A stretch of DNA of 64,000 bases from an uncultured Azospirillum sp. (GTDB taxonomy: Bacteria > Pseudomonadota > Alphaproteobacteria > RF32 > CAG-239), in contig CANDEX010000002.1 in the NCBI GenBank assembly GCA_947383875.1, forward strand, positions 1 through 64,000, given 5' to 3'. Of this stretch, positions 1-9,154 are shown one piece after another. Within the stretch, counting starts at the first letter, position 1, and each line of letters starts with the position of its first letter. The position numbers and the translations under genes were made by a program. The notes under the pieces were generated by a model. The model did not search any database. It saw only the letters and a list, made by a program, of their open reading frames with translations, and was not told the DNA's origin.

Positions 1-1048
1 GGAGCAGGGTTAATGTTTCTGCCAGATTGACGGAAATTTCTTCTCTTTCGGGATTCTTTAGGAATGCATTAAAAAACAGTCCCAATGCTTCTTCGTATTC
101 GCCAAGATCCTTTTGGATTAAGCCCAAATTGTTGCTGATTTCAAATCTTTCGGGAGCAATGATGACGGCTGCGCGATATTCCTCCAAAGCTTCCGGCAGG
201 CGGTTTTGACGATAAAGCATATTGGCATAGTTAAAGTGACCGTCTAAATCGCCGGGTGTTAGATTGAGAGCTTGTTTGTAATATTTTTCCGCAGTGTTGA
301 AATCATCAGCATTAGTGGCAAAATTAGCGAGATTTATTAAAGCAGAGGGTGCGCGAGGATTAATTCGCAATATATGTTCATATGTGGTTTGGGCTTCGGT
401 GTGTAACCCTGAAGCAAGAAGCATGGCACCCAGTTGTTCTAATAATTCTTCACAATCAGGTGAAAGCCGATCAGCCTGTTTGGCGTAGTGTAAAGCTTGT
501 TCAAAATCGTTTTGTTGTTGGTACAGACGACTGAGATAATATGGGAAGACCGCTTCATTCGGGTAATGCTCAGCGGCTTGGCGTAATGCAGGAATGTCGT
601 GTTCCATATAAGCCAGATTGGCTTGGGGCATAATGTAATCAGCATCTAATTTAAGAGCCTTGAGGTACATTTCCTTGGCTTGTTCTTTATGTCCGAGACT
701 GTTATGGATGTCTCCTATGTTGTTGCAGGCCTCTTTAAAATCGGGATTGAGACGGAGAGCGTCTTGATAGGCTTGCAGTGCTTCAATCGGTTTGTGGTCG
801 TTCTCCAGCGACAGACCGAGGTTGAAATAAAACGGTGCATGGTCAGGGGCATTTTTTATAGCTTGATAAAATAAGTCAACGGCCTGAGCATGCCGACCTT
901 TGGCCTGTGCGACCAAACCCAAGAGGTTAAGAATATCCGGATTGGTCGGTGCTGTTTCCAATATTTGCCGGTAAATGTTTTCCGCTTCATTCAAGTGGCC
1001 TTGTTCATGTAGGCGGAGAGCTTGTTGAAAGAGTAAATCGTATCCCAT
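1..1048 (-). CDS. TPR-repeat protein, C-terminus beyond window
   Basis: The frame is open from an ATG at 1048 to the window edge, giving 349 complete codons, so only the C-terminal end is missing. The translation is a continuous run of about ten 34-residue tetratricopeptide repeats, with the usual small/large residue pattern (for example NLGLSLEN, NNIGDIHNSLG, NLGLIQKDLG). TPR arrays form superhelical protein-binding scaffolds. No signal peptide, membrane helix or glycosyltransferase domain is visible, though a catalytic domain could follow beyond the edge. An AAGGA ribosome site seven bases before the ATG supports the start. The partner is unknown. Confidence 0.85.
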   Translation of the reverse strand, partial: MGYDLLFQQALRLHEQGHLNEAENIYRQILETAPTNPDILNLLGLVAQAKGRHAQAVDLFYQAIKNAPDHAPFYFNLGLSLENDHKPIEALQAYQDALRLNPDFKEACNNIGDIHNSLGHKEQAKEMYLKALKLDADYIMPQANLAYMEHDIPALRQAAEHYPNEAVFPYYLSRLYQQQNDFEQALHYAKQADRLSPDCEELLEQLGAMLLASGLHTEAQTTYEHILRINPRAPSALINLANFATNADDFNTAEKYYKQALNLTPGDLDGHFNYANMLYRQNRLPEALEEYRAAVIIAPERFEISNNLGLIQKDLGEYEEALGLFFNAFLKNPEREEISVNLAETLTLL

Positions 1049-1131
1049 TATTTTTCCTTTTTTTTATATCTTAATTATATTTTGTAAATAATCCAGCAGC
1101 TTTTAAAGATTTTGCTTGTGTTTTGGAAAAA

Positions 1132-1225
1132 AATGTAATAAATTGCCGATTACTTTCGGGGAAGAGGGTTTTATACCCCGTCGGCAATTTATGTTGTTTG
1201 ACTACCGAGACAATAATGTAATAAA
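1132..1225 (+). promoter_or_regulatory. Structured rpsD leader with flanking 11-bp repeat
   Basis: A perfect 9-bp inverted repeat (AATTGCCGA at 1141-1149, TCGGCAATT at 1181-1189) encloses an inner CGGGG/CCCCG stem (1157-1161, 1176-1180). The inner stem abuts the outer one on the 3' side, and a 7-base bulge lies on the 5' side. The element is flanked by two identical copies of AATGTAATAAA (1132-1142 and 1215-1225). S4 represses its own mRNA in other bacteria, so an autogenous leader is possible. No family is recognised. The function is inferred from position only. Confidence 0.35.
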
Positions 1226-1247
1226 CCTGTATTAAAGGATAATTTTA

Positions 1248-1862
1248 ATGAAAAGTATTGAAAACGCTAAGAAAAAAGCCAGCCGTCGCTATGGTGCCAA
1301 TTTGTGGGGCGATCCGAAGAGCCCATTAAACAAAAGAGAATATGCTCCGGGTCAACATGGTCAGAGAAGAAAGAAAATGACTGACTATGGTGAACAGCTC
1401 TATGCTAAGCAGAAGCTGAAAACCTATTATGGTAACGTCAGTGAAAAACAATTCAGCAAATATTATGCTGAAGCTATCCGCAGAACCGGTGATGCAGCTG
1501 AAAACTTGGTCGGTTTGTTGGAATCTCGTTTGGATAACTTGGTTTACAAAGCTAAGTTTGCTTCAACTGTTTTTGCTTCCCGTCAGTTTGTAAACCACGG
1601 TCATGTTACCGTGAACGGTAAAAAAGTAAACATTCCTTCTTATATGGTTAAAGTTGGTGATGTTATTGAAGTTCGTGAAAAATCTAAGCAGTTGCCGATT
1701 GTTATCGCTTCTGTTGAAAATACTAATCGCGAATTGCCGGGTTATTTGGAAGTTGACAGCAAAAAACTGACCGCAAAATATACATTTATTCCGAAACTGG
1801 AAGATGTTGCTTACGGTTGTGTTATGGAACCGAATCTGGTTATCGAATACTATTCAAGATAG
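1248..1862 (+). CDS. rpsD: 30S ribosomal protein S4
   Basis: The 204-residue protein matches ribosomal protein S4 along its full normal length. The N-terminal segment is basic. The S4 RNA-binding domain covers roughly residues 93-155 and carries the typical SRLDNLVY and [21 protein letters not shown] segments. S4 nucleates assembly of the 16S 5' domain. The N-terminus lacks the four zinc-binding cysteines seen in some S4 proteins, so this is the zinc-independent form. AAAGGA lies upstream of the ATG. The gene stands alone, with a structured leader before it and a strong terminator after it. Confidence 0.98.
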   Translation: MKSIENAKKKASRRYGANLWGDPKSPLNKREYAPGQHGQRRKKMTDYGEQLYAKQKLKTYYGNVSEKQFSKYYAEAIRRTGDAAENLVGLLESRLDNLVYKAKFASTVFASRQFVNHGHVTVNGKKVNIPSYMVKVGDVIEVREKSKQLPIVIASVENTNRELPGYLEVDSKKLTAKYTFIPKLEDVAYGCVMEPNLVIEYYSR

Positions 1863-1881
1863 TTTTAGTCGATATCAAATT

Positions 1882-1918
1882 AAAAATCTCCGAGACCTGT
1901 GCAGTTTCGGGGATTTTT
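1882..1918 (+). terminator. Intrinsic terminator of rpsD
   Basis: A 15-bp stem with two G-U pairs (AAAAATCTCCGAGAC and GTTTCGGGGATTTTT) closes a 7-base loop and ends in a run of five T, 20 bases after the rpsD stop codon. Confidence 0.9.
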
Positions 1919-1985
1919 GCTTTAAATTATTTTTTGAATATGATTATATAGCGATAATTTTATGGAATTTATCAGGGAGTATCAA

Positions 1986-4139
1986 ATGGAAGATATCATT
2001 ATTGAGAGCTCTAATCAATCCTCAAATGTCGCAACTAATGTGCGCAAAGTACGCGTCAGAAAACCGCGTAATGTGGTTAGCTATATTTTTAATTGGATTG
2101 TCAAAGGCTTATTTGTTGCTTTACTGCTGGGTATCAATTTCCTGCTGTTTGCCGGAGCCGGCAATCAGGCTGTGTTTGGCAGCGGATTTATGTTTCAGCC
2201 GGAAATCATGACCATTTTAATCGGGCTATTAGTCTTTTCTTTGTTATTAATGTTTTTGTTCTCCTTTTCAAGCTTTTTGCAAAATTTGTTGGTTGCAGTG
2301 CTGACTGCCGGTTTTGTTTTGGCTATGCTGAATCAGTTTGCTCTGTATGACAAAACTTCTCTTTTAGTTCCGTTGTTATCTCCGTATCTTGGATATTCCA
2401 CGGCATTTATGTTTGACGGTATTTCTCACTGGGTATTGGCAGGAACGGCCGGAGTAATCACTTTAATTGTTTTGATGACGGCTTCTAAGTCAAATGTCAT
2501 TTATTTTACCGGAATTTTATTGGTTATTTTTGCAGGAATCGCTGTTGATGATTATCTTGTTAAGCATAAACATTCGGAATTTTCGGTTGAATTTGATAAT
2601 CATTTGGATAAAGGTGTAACCGAGGCCAAGAAATATGTTTATTTGTTTTTGCCTAATGCCACATCGTATATCCCTTTGGGTGAACTGAAAAATCAGTTGG
2701 GAAAAACGGATAATGCGCAAGAGACGCAAGAACGTTTGATTGCTTTTCTTGCTAAAAATGGTTTTTGGGTTTATCCGAATGCTTATGTTAAAGAAAATAA
2801 TGCTATTGCCAATATGGTGGATGCTCTGAATAACATTGAAGAAAAACAAGCAGGTGAACATGTTCAGAAGAATGTGGAAATCACCAGTTTGTGGAATTTT
2901 CATAATGTTCGTGATGAAGATGTCTTTATTAAAAATGCACAGCTCATTGATGTTTATAAGAATTCTAAATATCAAGTTAGTGCTTATCAGAGTAGAGGAA
3001 TTGATTTCTGTCGTAAAAACAATGAGATGAATGTTGATAAATGCGTTGCAAAAATCAATAATCCGATAGATGTCAGTGAATTAAAATTATCACTTTGGGA
3101 AAAAAGCAAACTTTTATTGTTGCAATGGGTAAACAGTTTCCATTTTGTGACGGATTGGTCGGCGGTATATGGAACCCTTAATGAGGTTATGAGTGCTGAC
3201 AGATTGCCGATTATTGGCGTTTCTTATGATTCTTTATATGTGGTGAATTCCTTTAAAACTTTGGATGTTTTACTGGAAGATATTGCTAAAGATAAAGGAA
3301 ACAGGGCTTATTTCGTTTTTATGGATTTGCCGTCTGATATGTATGTTTATGATCAGTTTTGTCGCTTGAAACCTCAGGATCGTTGGGTGACTATGGAAAA
3401 TCATAAATGGGTCAATAATAAAAATGTTTTCGAAAAAAGAGCCGCTTATCAAGAGCAATTGTCTTGTATGATTGGTAAGTTGGAGCAATTTATGCAACAG
3501 CTTAAGGATAAGCAATTGGATAAGAATATGGTTGTTGTGTTGCAGGGTATTAGTGGAATTAATGATATCAGTAATACAAAATCTGAAGATTATATTGAGA
3601 ATTTTAAAAGTAAAAACATGGTTTTACTGGCGATAAAGGATTCTGCAAAGAATAATTTCAGTATCAACAATCATATTTGTGAAAGCAAAAATTTGGTACG
3701 CAATTATCTCTATAAACAGGGAAATTGTAAGGAATTCAGTCGATTGGGGCTTTCTCAGACTTCAGCTCAGGGATTACAGAATAATCTCTTGGCGACTGTT
3801 GTTAGTCAGAGTAAGCTTAATAAAGCTCTGCAAGACTTTGATTCTTGGTATGAAAATTGGTTGAAAGTAAGCAGTGGAGCTGCTGATGCTTTTGTTCCTG
3901 TTCCGGAGATGGTGACGGAACAAGAAGAGGCTGTTTCAGAAGTTCCTGTTGAAGAAAATATTGATATGCCGCAGGAAACCATTGTTGATGATGTTAAGGT
4001 TATGCAAGAGCCTATAGAAGAGGGGAGTGAAGTTCCGGTAGAAAGTCTGTCGAGTGCTGCTCCTGAAACCGAAGAGGTGCAAGGTTTGGAAACGATTGAT
4101 GAAGTTTTTCCTGAAAAATCAGGTGGTTCGGTTGAATAA
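1986..4139 (+). CDS. YejM/PbgA-like five-helix membrane protein with degenerate hydrolase domain
   Basis: A 717-residue protein. Five predicted membrane helices lie near residues 37-58, 74-95, 98-120, 146-166 and 170-187. They are followed by a soluble domain of about 430 residues and an acidic Pro/Glu/Val tail from about residue 630. The soluble domain has the rhythm of the alkaline-phosphatase/sulfatase superfamily: a YQEQLSCMIGKLEQF helix followed by a MVVVLQG strand. The metal-binding Asp-His-Gly expected after that strand is absent. Five helices plus a dead hydrolase domain is the plan of YejM/PbgA, which in enterobacteria controls LPS synthesis and is encoded near yejABEF. Here yejE follows within 14 bases. 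I chose ATG 1986 because AGGGAG precedes it; ATG 1962 has no ribosome site. The family assignment is inference. Confidence 0.5.
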   Translation: MEDIIIESSNQSSNVATNVRKVRVRKPRNVVSYIFNWIVKGLFVALLLGINFLLFAGAGNQAVFGSGFMFQPEIMTILIGLLVFSLLLMFLFSFSSFLQNLLVAVLTAGFVLAMLNQFALYDKTSLLVPLLSPYLGYSTAFMFDGISHWVLAGTAGVITLIVLMTASKSNVIYFTGILLVIFAGIAVDDYLVKHKHSEFSVEFDNHLDKGVTEAKKYVYLFLPNATSYIPLGELKNQLGKTDNAQETQERLIAFLAKNGFWVYPNAYVKENNAIANMVDALNNIEEKQAGEHVQKNVEITSLWNFHNVRDEDVFIKNAQLIDVYKNSKYQVSAYQSRGIDFCRKNNEMNVDKCVAKINNPIDVSELKLSLWEKSKLLLLQWVNSFHFVTDWSAVYGTLNEVMSADRLPIIGVSYDSLYVVNSFKTLDVLLEDIAKDKGNRAYFVFMDLPSDMYVYDQFCRLKPQDRWVTMENHKWVNNKNVFEKRAAYQEQLSCMIGKLEQFMQQLKDKQLDKNMVVVLQGISGINDISNTKSEDYIENFKSKNMVLLAIKDSAKNNFSINNHICESKNLVRNYLYKQGNCKEFSRLGLSQTSAQGLQNNLLATVVSQSKLNKALQDFDSWYENWLKVSSGAADAFVPVPEMVTEQEEAVSEVPVEENIDMPQETIVDDVKVMQEPIEEGSEVPVESLSSAAPETEEVQGLETIDEVFPEKSGGSVE

Positions 4140-4153
4140 CGGGATTGTATAAC

Positions 4154-5197
4154 GTGCAGGAAATTGAAAAAAGACGATTTTTTTCGGATTTGACACATAA
4201 AAGGTGGAATGCTTTTCGAAAAAAACGTCGTGCATGGAATGCCTTGATATTGTTTGCTGTTATTTTGGTTGTGAGTTTTTCTGCCGAATTAATAGCTAAT
4301 GATAAGCCATTGATTCTTAAATATAAAGGCGAATTGTACTTTCCTGTTTTTAATAGTTATAATGAAACTGTTTTTGGAGGAGATTTTCCGACACCGACAG
4401 ATTATAAGGATGCATTAATCAGGCAAAATATTCAAAAGGACGGCTGGATGATTATGCCGATAATTCCTTTTTCTTTCAATACGGTAGATTACGATATTGA
4501 TGTTCCGACGCCTGCCGCTCCAAGCAATGACCATTGGCTGGGAACCGATGATGAGGGGCGGGATATTCTGGCCCGGATCATTTATGGGTTGCGTATTTCT
4601 ATAGTGTTTGCCTTTGTTTTAACGCTGGTTTCATCTGTTTTGGGGATGACTGTAGGGGCGTTACAAGGATATTGGGGCGGAAAAGTTGATTTGATAGTGC
4701 AACGCTTGTTGGAAATATGGGATTCTTTGCCGCAATTATTTATTTTGATTATCGTGGCCAGTATATTTGTTCCGACTTTTTGGTCTTTATTGGTGATTTT
4801 GTTGTTTTTTTCGTGGACGGCGTTGGTTGGGGTTGTGCGCGCAGAATTTATGCGGACGAGAAACTTTGAATATGTTAAAGCGGCCAGGGTTTTAGGTGTC
4901 AGTAATTGGAGGATTATTTATCGTCATATTTTGCCTAATGCGTTAGTTGCGACAATTACTTTTGTGCCGTTTCTTTTGTCTGAGGCTATTGTTTCTTTGA
5001 CTGCTTTGGATTTTTTGGGATTAGGATTATCTCATGAATATCCTTCACTGGGAGATTTGGTGCGTCAAGGGAAAGATAATCTACAAGCACCGTGGATAGG
5101 GGTTACTATTTTTGTTGTATTGTCTAGTTTATTGACAATCCTTATTTTTATAGGTGAGGGAATAAGAGATGCTTTTGACAGCCGGAGGAATGATTGA
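4154..5197 (+). CDS. yejE: ABC transporter permease, YejE type (oligopeptide/microcin C)
   Basis: Inner-membrane permease of the peptide/nickel (DppC/OppC) family. A long N-terminal periplasmic segment carries the YejE-type residues FNTVDYDIDVP and HWLGTDDEGRDILAR. About five further helices follow, with the EAA loop KAARVLGVSNWRII...LPNA that docks the ATPase. GTG 4154 is preferred because GGGA lies nine bases upstream; TTG 4145 is in frame but has no usable ribosome site. The stop overlaps the yejF start by one base. YejE normally pairs with YejB and a YejA binding protein, neither of which is in this window. Confidence 0.88.
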   Translation: MQEIEKRRFFSDLTHKRWNAFRKKRRAWNALILFAVILVVSFSAELIANDKPLILKYKGELYFPVFNSYNETVFGGDFPTPTDYKDALIRQNIQKDGWMIMPIIPFSFNTVDYDIDVPTPAAPSNDHWLGTDDEGRDILARIIYGLRISIVFAFVLTLVSSVLGMTVGALQGYWGGKVDLIVQRLLEIWDSLPQLFILIIVASIFVPTFWSLLVILLFFSWTALVGVVRAEFMRTRNFEYVKAARVLGVSNWRIIYRHILPNALVATITFVPFLLSEAIVSLTALDFLGLGLSHEYPSLGDLVRQGKDNLQAPWIGVTIFVVLSSLLTILIFIGEGIRDAFDSRRND

Positions 5198-6783
5198 TGG
5201 CTTTGTTGGAGGTGAAAAATCTTTCTGTTTCTTTCCTTAGTGAAAACAAAGAGGCTGTTGGAGCTGTTCGTAATGTCAGTTTTAATGTAAATTCGGGAGA
5301 AGTTGTCGGAATTGTCGGGGAATCAGGTTCGGGTAAATCTGTAACAGCTTTGTCGGTTATGGGATTGTTGCCATATCCTAAGGCTGTTCATTCAAACGAA
5401 AGCTCAATAATGTTTGAGGGACGGGAACTGATTAGGGCTAACGAAGAGGATTTGCGGCAAATTCGCGGAAATGAGATTTCTTTTATATTTCAAGAACCTA
5501 TGTCATCGCTTAATCCATTACATAAAGTTGGTCGGCAGATTGCGGAAAGTTTATGTTTGCATCGAGGGATGACTTTTCATGAAGCGCAAAAAGAAGTTGT
5601 CAAATTATTGCGATTGACCGGGATAACGCATGCTAAACAACGAATGGAAGCTTATCCGTTTGAACTTTCGGGCGGGCAACGGCAAAGAGTGATGATTGCT
5701 ATGGCAATTGCTAACAATCCCAAATTGTTGATAGCAGATGAACCTACGACAGCATTGGATATTACAATTCAGGCGCAAATAATTGATTTATTGATGAATT
5801 TGCGAAAAAAACTTAACATGGCTATCTTGTTTATCAGTCATGATTTAAAATTGGTGAGTAAAATTGCAGATAAAGTCTGTGTAATGAGACATGGGCAGAT
5901 TGTGGAGCAGGGTAGTGTTAAGGAAGTTTTTGAGCATCCCAAACATGAATATACTAAACTTCTTATTTCTTCCTTTATGAACAAAAAAGAAGTAAAATCA
6001 AATACAAATAATATTATTTTAAAGTTAAAATCCCTTAAAGTATCTTTTCCGGTTAAGAAAAGTTTCTTGGGAAAAACAATTGAAGAGATTCATGCGGTTA
6101 ATAATGTAGATTTGTCTGTGTTTCAAGGTGAATGTTTGGGAATTGTCGGGGAATCAGGTTCAGGAAAAACAACGCTTGGTTTGTCAATTGTTGGTCTGGT
6201 GCGTGGTTTGGGAGATGTTTGTTATCAAAATATTGATATAAATCAGATGAATAAGCGTGAAAAGTTTGAATTAAAACAAAAAATTCAGATTGTATTTCAG
6301 GATCCGTATAATTCTTTAAATCCGCGAATGACCGTTGAAGATATTGTCAGTGAGGGACTGTTGGTTCACTTTAATTTATCAGACCAAGAGCGAAAACAGC
6401 GTGTTTATAATGTGTTGACGGAAGTTGGTTTAAGTAAAGATGCTGCCGGGCGTTATCCTCATGAATTTTCGGGTGGGCAACGGCAACGTATCGCAATAGC
6501 CAGAGCTTTGATTTTAGAACCGGAGTTGTTAATTTTGGATGAGCCAACATCAGCACTTGATGTAACCATTCAGGCGCAAATTGTTGAGTTGCTGCAGAAG
6601 ATACAACAGCAGCGTTCAATTACATATTTATTTATTTCACATGATATGAAAGCTGTCAGAGCGATGTCTGACAGAATTGCGGTTATGAAGGATGGTAAAA
6701 TCGTTGAGCTTGATACAGCAGAAAATATTTTTCAAAACCCACAACATGGCTATACCAAACAACTGGTAAATGCATCATTGTAG
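5197..6783 (+). CDS. yejF: ABC transporter ATP-binding protein with two nucleotide-binding domains, YejF type
   Basis: The 528-residue cytoplasmic ATPase carries two tandem ABC domains. Each has Walker A (GESGSGKS at residues 41-48; a second GESGSGKT), a signature (LSGGQRQR, FSGGQRQR) and Walker B (LLIADEPT, LLILDEPT). Both sites look intact. This duplicated form is typical of YejF, which powers oligopeptide and microcin C uptake. ATG 5197 has GGAGG eight bases upstream and overlaps the yejE stop (TGATG), so it is preferred over TTG 5194. Confidence 0.92.
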   Translation: MALLEVKNLSVSFLSENKEAVGAVRNVSFNVNSGEVVGIVGESGSGKSVTALSVMGLLPYPKAVHSNESSIMFEGRELIRANEEDLRQIRGNEISFIFQEPMSSLNPLHKVGRQIAESLCLHRGMTFHEAQKEVVKLLRLTGITHAKQRMEAYPFELSGGQRQRVMIAMAIANNPKLLIADEPTTALDITIQAQIIDLLMNLRKKLNMAILFISHDLKLVSKIADKVCVMRHGQIVEQGSVKEVFEHPKHEYTKLLISSFMNKKEVKSNTNNIILKLKSLKVSFPVKKSFLGKTIEEIHAVNNVDLSVFQGECLGIVGESGSGKTTLGLSIVGLVRGLGDVCYQNIDINQMNKREKFELKQKIQIVFQDPYNSLNPRMTVEDIVSEGLLVHFNLSDQERKQRVYNVLTEVGLSKDAAGRYPHEFSGGQRQRIAIARALILEPELLILDEPTSALDVTIQAQIVELLQKIQQQRSITYLFISHDMKAVRAMSDRIAVMKDGKIVELDTAENIFQNPQHGYTKQLVNASL

Positions 6784-7168
6784 AAATATTAATATTTAAT
6801 ATCAATCGTTTACGTTCCTGTGTTTTATTATACATAATATATATTATGCGACAAATTTGTGTGGTGGAGTATGGGCTTCCCTTTAAGAGATTTTTGTGAT
6901 TATCAAGATGGATTGGACGTTTCGCATATTTGGAATATTCAAAGTTGTTTTGGTTTTGCAACTTGTTATGAGTACGGTTTTGTAAATTTCTGCTTTTCAT
7001 TTTTATTTATGTTTGGCTTTTATCGTTGAAGCAGAATTTTAAGTTTGTTTTTACTTGTTATTCAATATCTTATGAAAAACATGGCTTCTGTAAATGAGCT
7101 GAGCTGTATATTGTGTATATTTTATAGCTCGCTTCAATTTGGCAGCTTTATTTTTAAGATATAAAAAA
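6784..7168. other. Intergenic region with no supported gene
   Basis: AT-rich spacer between yejF and the terminator of the next minus-strand gene. The only plus-strand frame worth noting is 52 codons from ATG 6871 to TGA 7029, rich in Phe, Cys and Tyr. Its GGAG sits one base from the ATG, too close for a normal ribosome site. I see no hairpin terminator directly after yejF. Confidence 0.6.
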
Positions 7169-7184
7169 GGCGGAATGTTCCGCC
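7161..7184 (-). terminator. Intrinsic terminator of the 7205-7549 gene
   Basis: A perfect 7-bp stem (GGCGGAA 7169-7175, TTCCGCC 7178-7184) is followed, on the minus strand, by six T residues. It lies 21 bases past the stop codon. Confidence 0.88.
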
Positions 7185-7204
7185 TCCTTTATTTGTTATT
7201 CTTT

Positions 7205-7549
7205 TTATTTGTTTAGAATTACTTTCAACAGGTTTAGGAAATAGACCACAACCAAAAAGGCGGCTGCGCGGTATAATATGGTGTATATCCCTGCCCCATG
7301 TCCAATTACGAGGTATTGAACGATTAATGAAGCAATCAATGCACAGGCCAAATTAATCAACCAATAGCGAGAATTTCCCATAAAAATGAAGGCGCATACG
7401 GCTGCCGGACCGAAGACCAGCGGGTTGGCCACCATTTTAGAAATAGTTCGGAAAGCTCCGGTAATTGCAGGTACGGGCATCAGAAAACCAGCTGCAATTG
7501 TTATCATTCCGGCGGCTAAGATGTAGAAATAAGTTTGTTTTTTGCTCAT
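7205..7549 (-). CDS. Small four-helix membrane protein, unknown function
   Basis: A 114-residue protein made almost wholly of hydrophobic stretches. About four membrane helices fit residues 7-25, 42-56, 63-83 and 90-112. Short charged turns (KQTY, GNSRYW) and a Lys/Asn C-terminus separate or end them. I recognise no motif and no catalytic residues. AAGGAG precedes the ATG. The gene is monocistronic, with a terminator on each side. It is most likely an inner-membrane protein; a small transporter subunit or a DoxX-like fold cannot be told apart by eye. Confidence 0.7.
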   Translation of the reverse strand: MSKKQTYFYILAAGMITIAAGFLMPVPAITGAFRTISKMVANPLVFGPAAVCAFIFMGNSRYWLINLACALIASLIVQYLVIGHGAGIYTILYRAAAFLVVVYFLNLLKVILNK

Positions 7550-7637
7550 TTGTGTAATCTCCTTTTTGTTTTTGACAGTTTAGATTTTCGAGAAAAAAAA
7601 GCAAGCCTGCCGCATTAAGTTTGCACAGAGGAAAATA

Positions 7638-7675
7638 TAAAAAAAGCCACCGAAGTGTATTCAGTGGCTTTTTTA
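7638..7675. terminator. Bidirectional terminator after the outer-membrane protein gene
   Basis: AAAAAGCCAC-C-GAA pairs with TTC-A-GTGGCTTTTT, with one internal mismatch, a 5-base loop and T runs in both directions. It lies just past the minus-strand stop at 7691. Confidence 0.85.
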
Positions 7676-7690
7676 TAAAAGTTTTTATTG

Positions 7691-8278
7691 TTAGAAGGTA
7701 TAACGGATACCTGCTGTAGCTTCCATCAGGTTATCAACGTTTTTGGAACCGATGTAGCTGTAACGTCCGACGATACGAGCAGACCAGTTTTCGTTGAAGT
7801 TATACTGAGCACCGACACCGGCACGGTAACCAATACGGCTTGAGTTTTCTTTGCTTGGGCCGTTTTTGATTTCGAAATCATAGTTAGCTGCACCAACTGT
7901 ACCTAACAGGTTGAAACCGCTGCAACCAACCGGCAGGTAGCCATAAATATCTAAACCGTAAGCGTTGAATTTAGTTTTGGCTTTGTGGTTGACGCCGTCT
8001 ACATAGTTGGTATCGCCTTTACGGGTACCAGACTGTTGGTAGAAAGCTTCGATACTGGTGTAATCGTCAATCATCACACCGGCATTGATGGCACCGGAAT
8101 TGTAATCATCTTTGATGAATTTATTTTTTTCCAGTCGGCTGGCGTCATTTTTATAATTGGCATGAGAGTAAACATAATCCAAACCAACATAAGGTCTGAT
8201 ATCCTGAGATAAATCCATAGCATTGGCGCTATATGAAAATAAGCATGCAACACCAGCTAACAGTAATGTTTTCTTCAT
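7691..8278 (-). CDS. Outer-membrane beta-barrel protein
   Basis: A 195-residue protein with a classical signal peptide (KKTLLLAGVACLF, probable cleavage after SANA). The rest alternates polar and aromatic residues in strand-like segments such as IRPYVGLDYVYSHA, SIEAFYQQSGTR and WSARIVGRYSYIG. It ends in AGIRYTF, whose terminal Phe is the usual BAM recognition signal. The length fits an eight-stranded OmpA/OmpW-like barrel with extracellular charged loops. It probably inserts in the outer membrane as a small porin or adhesion barrel. GGAG precedes the ATG and a terminator follows. The substrate cannot be told. Confidence 0.85.
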   Translation of the reverse strand: MKKTLLLAGVACLFSYSANAMDLSQDIRPYVGLDYVYSHANYKNDASRLEKNKFIKDDYNSGAINAGVMIDDYTSIEAFYQQSGTRKGDTNYVDGVNHKAKTKFNAYGLDIYGYLPVGCSGFNLLGTVGAANYDFEIKNGPSKENSSRIGYRAGVGAQYNFNENWSARIVGRYSYIGSKNVDNLMEATAGIRYTF

Positions 8279-8457
8279 ATTTTAAACTCCATTTATAAAT
8301 AGGTTTTTTATGTAATTACTTAAATTTCGGCTGAAATTGTAATTAGATGAGCAATTTCGATTGTTGATATAATTTTGGATAATTGGTTTTAAAGGGTGTC
8401 ACCTCAAAAAAAGCGTGTTAATCTGAAAAAAATGTTACTTTTGGGGATTAAAATGTC

Positions 8458-9102
8458 ATGTCTTTTGTTTGTCCGGATAAAAATTGTTTAAAATGTTCTC
8501 GTTTGATTGCATTCAGACAAGATAATATTTCTCGTTTTCCGACTTATTATAACGGACCGGTAGAATCTTTCGGTTCTTTGGATGCTGAGGTTCTTATTGT
8601 CGGATTGGCTCCGGGATTAAATGGGGCTAATCAAACAAATCGTCCTTTTACTAATGATTATGCCGGAGATGTGCTCTACCCTGCCCTGAAAAAATATGGC
8701 TTGGCGCAAGGAAATTATCAAAAAAGAAAAGATGACGGTTTTGAATTAATTAATGTGCGGGTGACCAATTCAGTTCGTTGTGTGCCGCCGCAAAATAAGG
8801 TTACCGGAGAGGAAGTAAAAGCCTGTGGCAGTTATTTAATAGAAGAGATAAAAAATATGCCGCGTTTGAAAATTATTTTAACCTTAGGAAGCGTAGCTCA
8901 TAGTGCAGTGCTTGGGGTTTTGGGGTATCGCAAAGCAAGTTTCAAATTTATGCATAATGCAGAACATTTGTTGGATAGACATCAGTTACTCATGGTTAAT
9001 TCGTATCACACGTCGCGTTATAATATTAACACGGGAGTTTTGACTGAAGCTATGTTTGACGAGGTAATAGAACATATTCAAAATTTGTTGACAACCTTTT
9101 AG
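8458..9102 (+). CDS. Uracil-DNA glycosylase, family 5 (UdgB-like, Fe-S)
   Basis: The 214-residue protein removes deaminated bases from DNA. An N-terminal C-x4-C-x2-C (C5, C10, C13) is part of the set that binds a 4Fe-4S cluster in families 4 and 5. The first catalytic motif reads GLAPGLNGANQTNRPF. It lacks the acidic residue of family 4 and has the family 5 GxNGANxTxRxF pattern. The second motif is NSYHTSRYNINTGVLT. The Pro usual in HPS is Thr/Ser here, which is slightly atypical. An HD protein follows after 52 bases, possibly in the same transcript. The ribosome site is a weak GGGGA. Confidence 0.88.
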   Translation: MSFVCPDKNCLKCSRLIAFRQDNISRFPTYYNGPVESFGSLDAEVLIVGLAPGLNGANQTNRPFTNDYAGDVLYPALKKYGLAQGNYQKRKDDGFELINVRVTNSVRCVPPQNKVTGEEVKACGSYLIEEIKNMPRLKIILTLGSVAHSAVLGVLGYRKASFKFMHNAEHLLDRHQLLMVNSYHTSRYNINTGVLTEAMFDEVIEHIQNLLTTF

Positions 9103-9154
9103 CGGGTGAATTATAGTCAAGCGAATTTTGATTATTGATTTATTAGTATAAAAG

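Noticed and set aside
6871..7029. 52-codon plus-strand frame after yejF
   Set aside because: The ribosome site is one base from the ATG, the composition is Phe/Cys-rich and random-looking, and no family is recognised.
8333..8358. GAAATTG/CAATTTC inverted repeat between the outer-membrane protein and the glycosylase gene
   Set aside because: Only 7 bp with a 12-base spacer in AT-rich DNA, so chance is likely.
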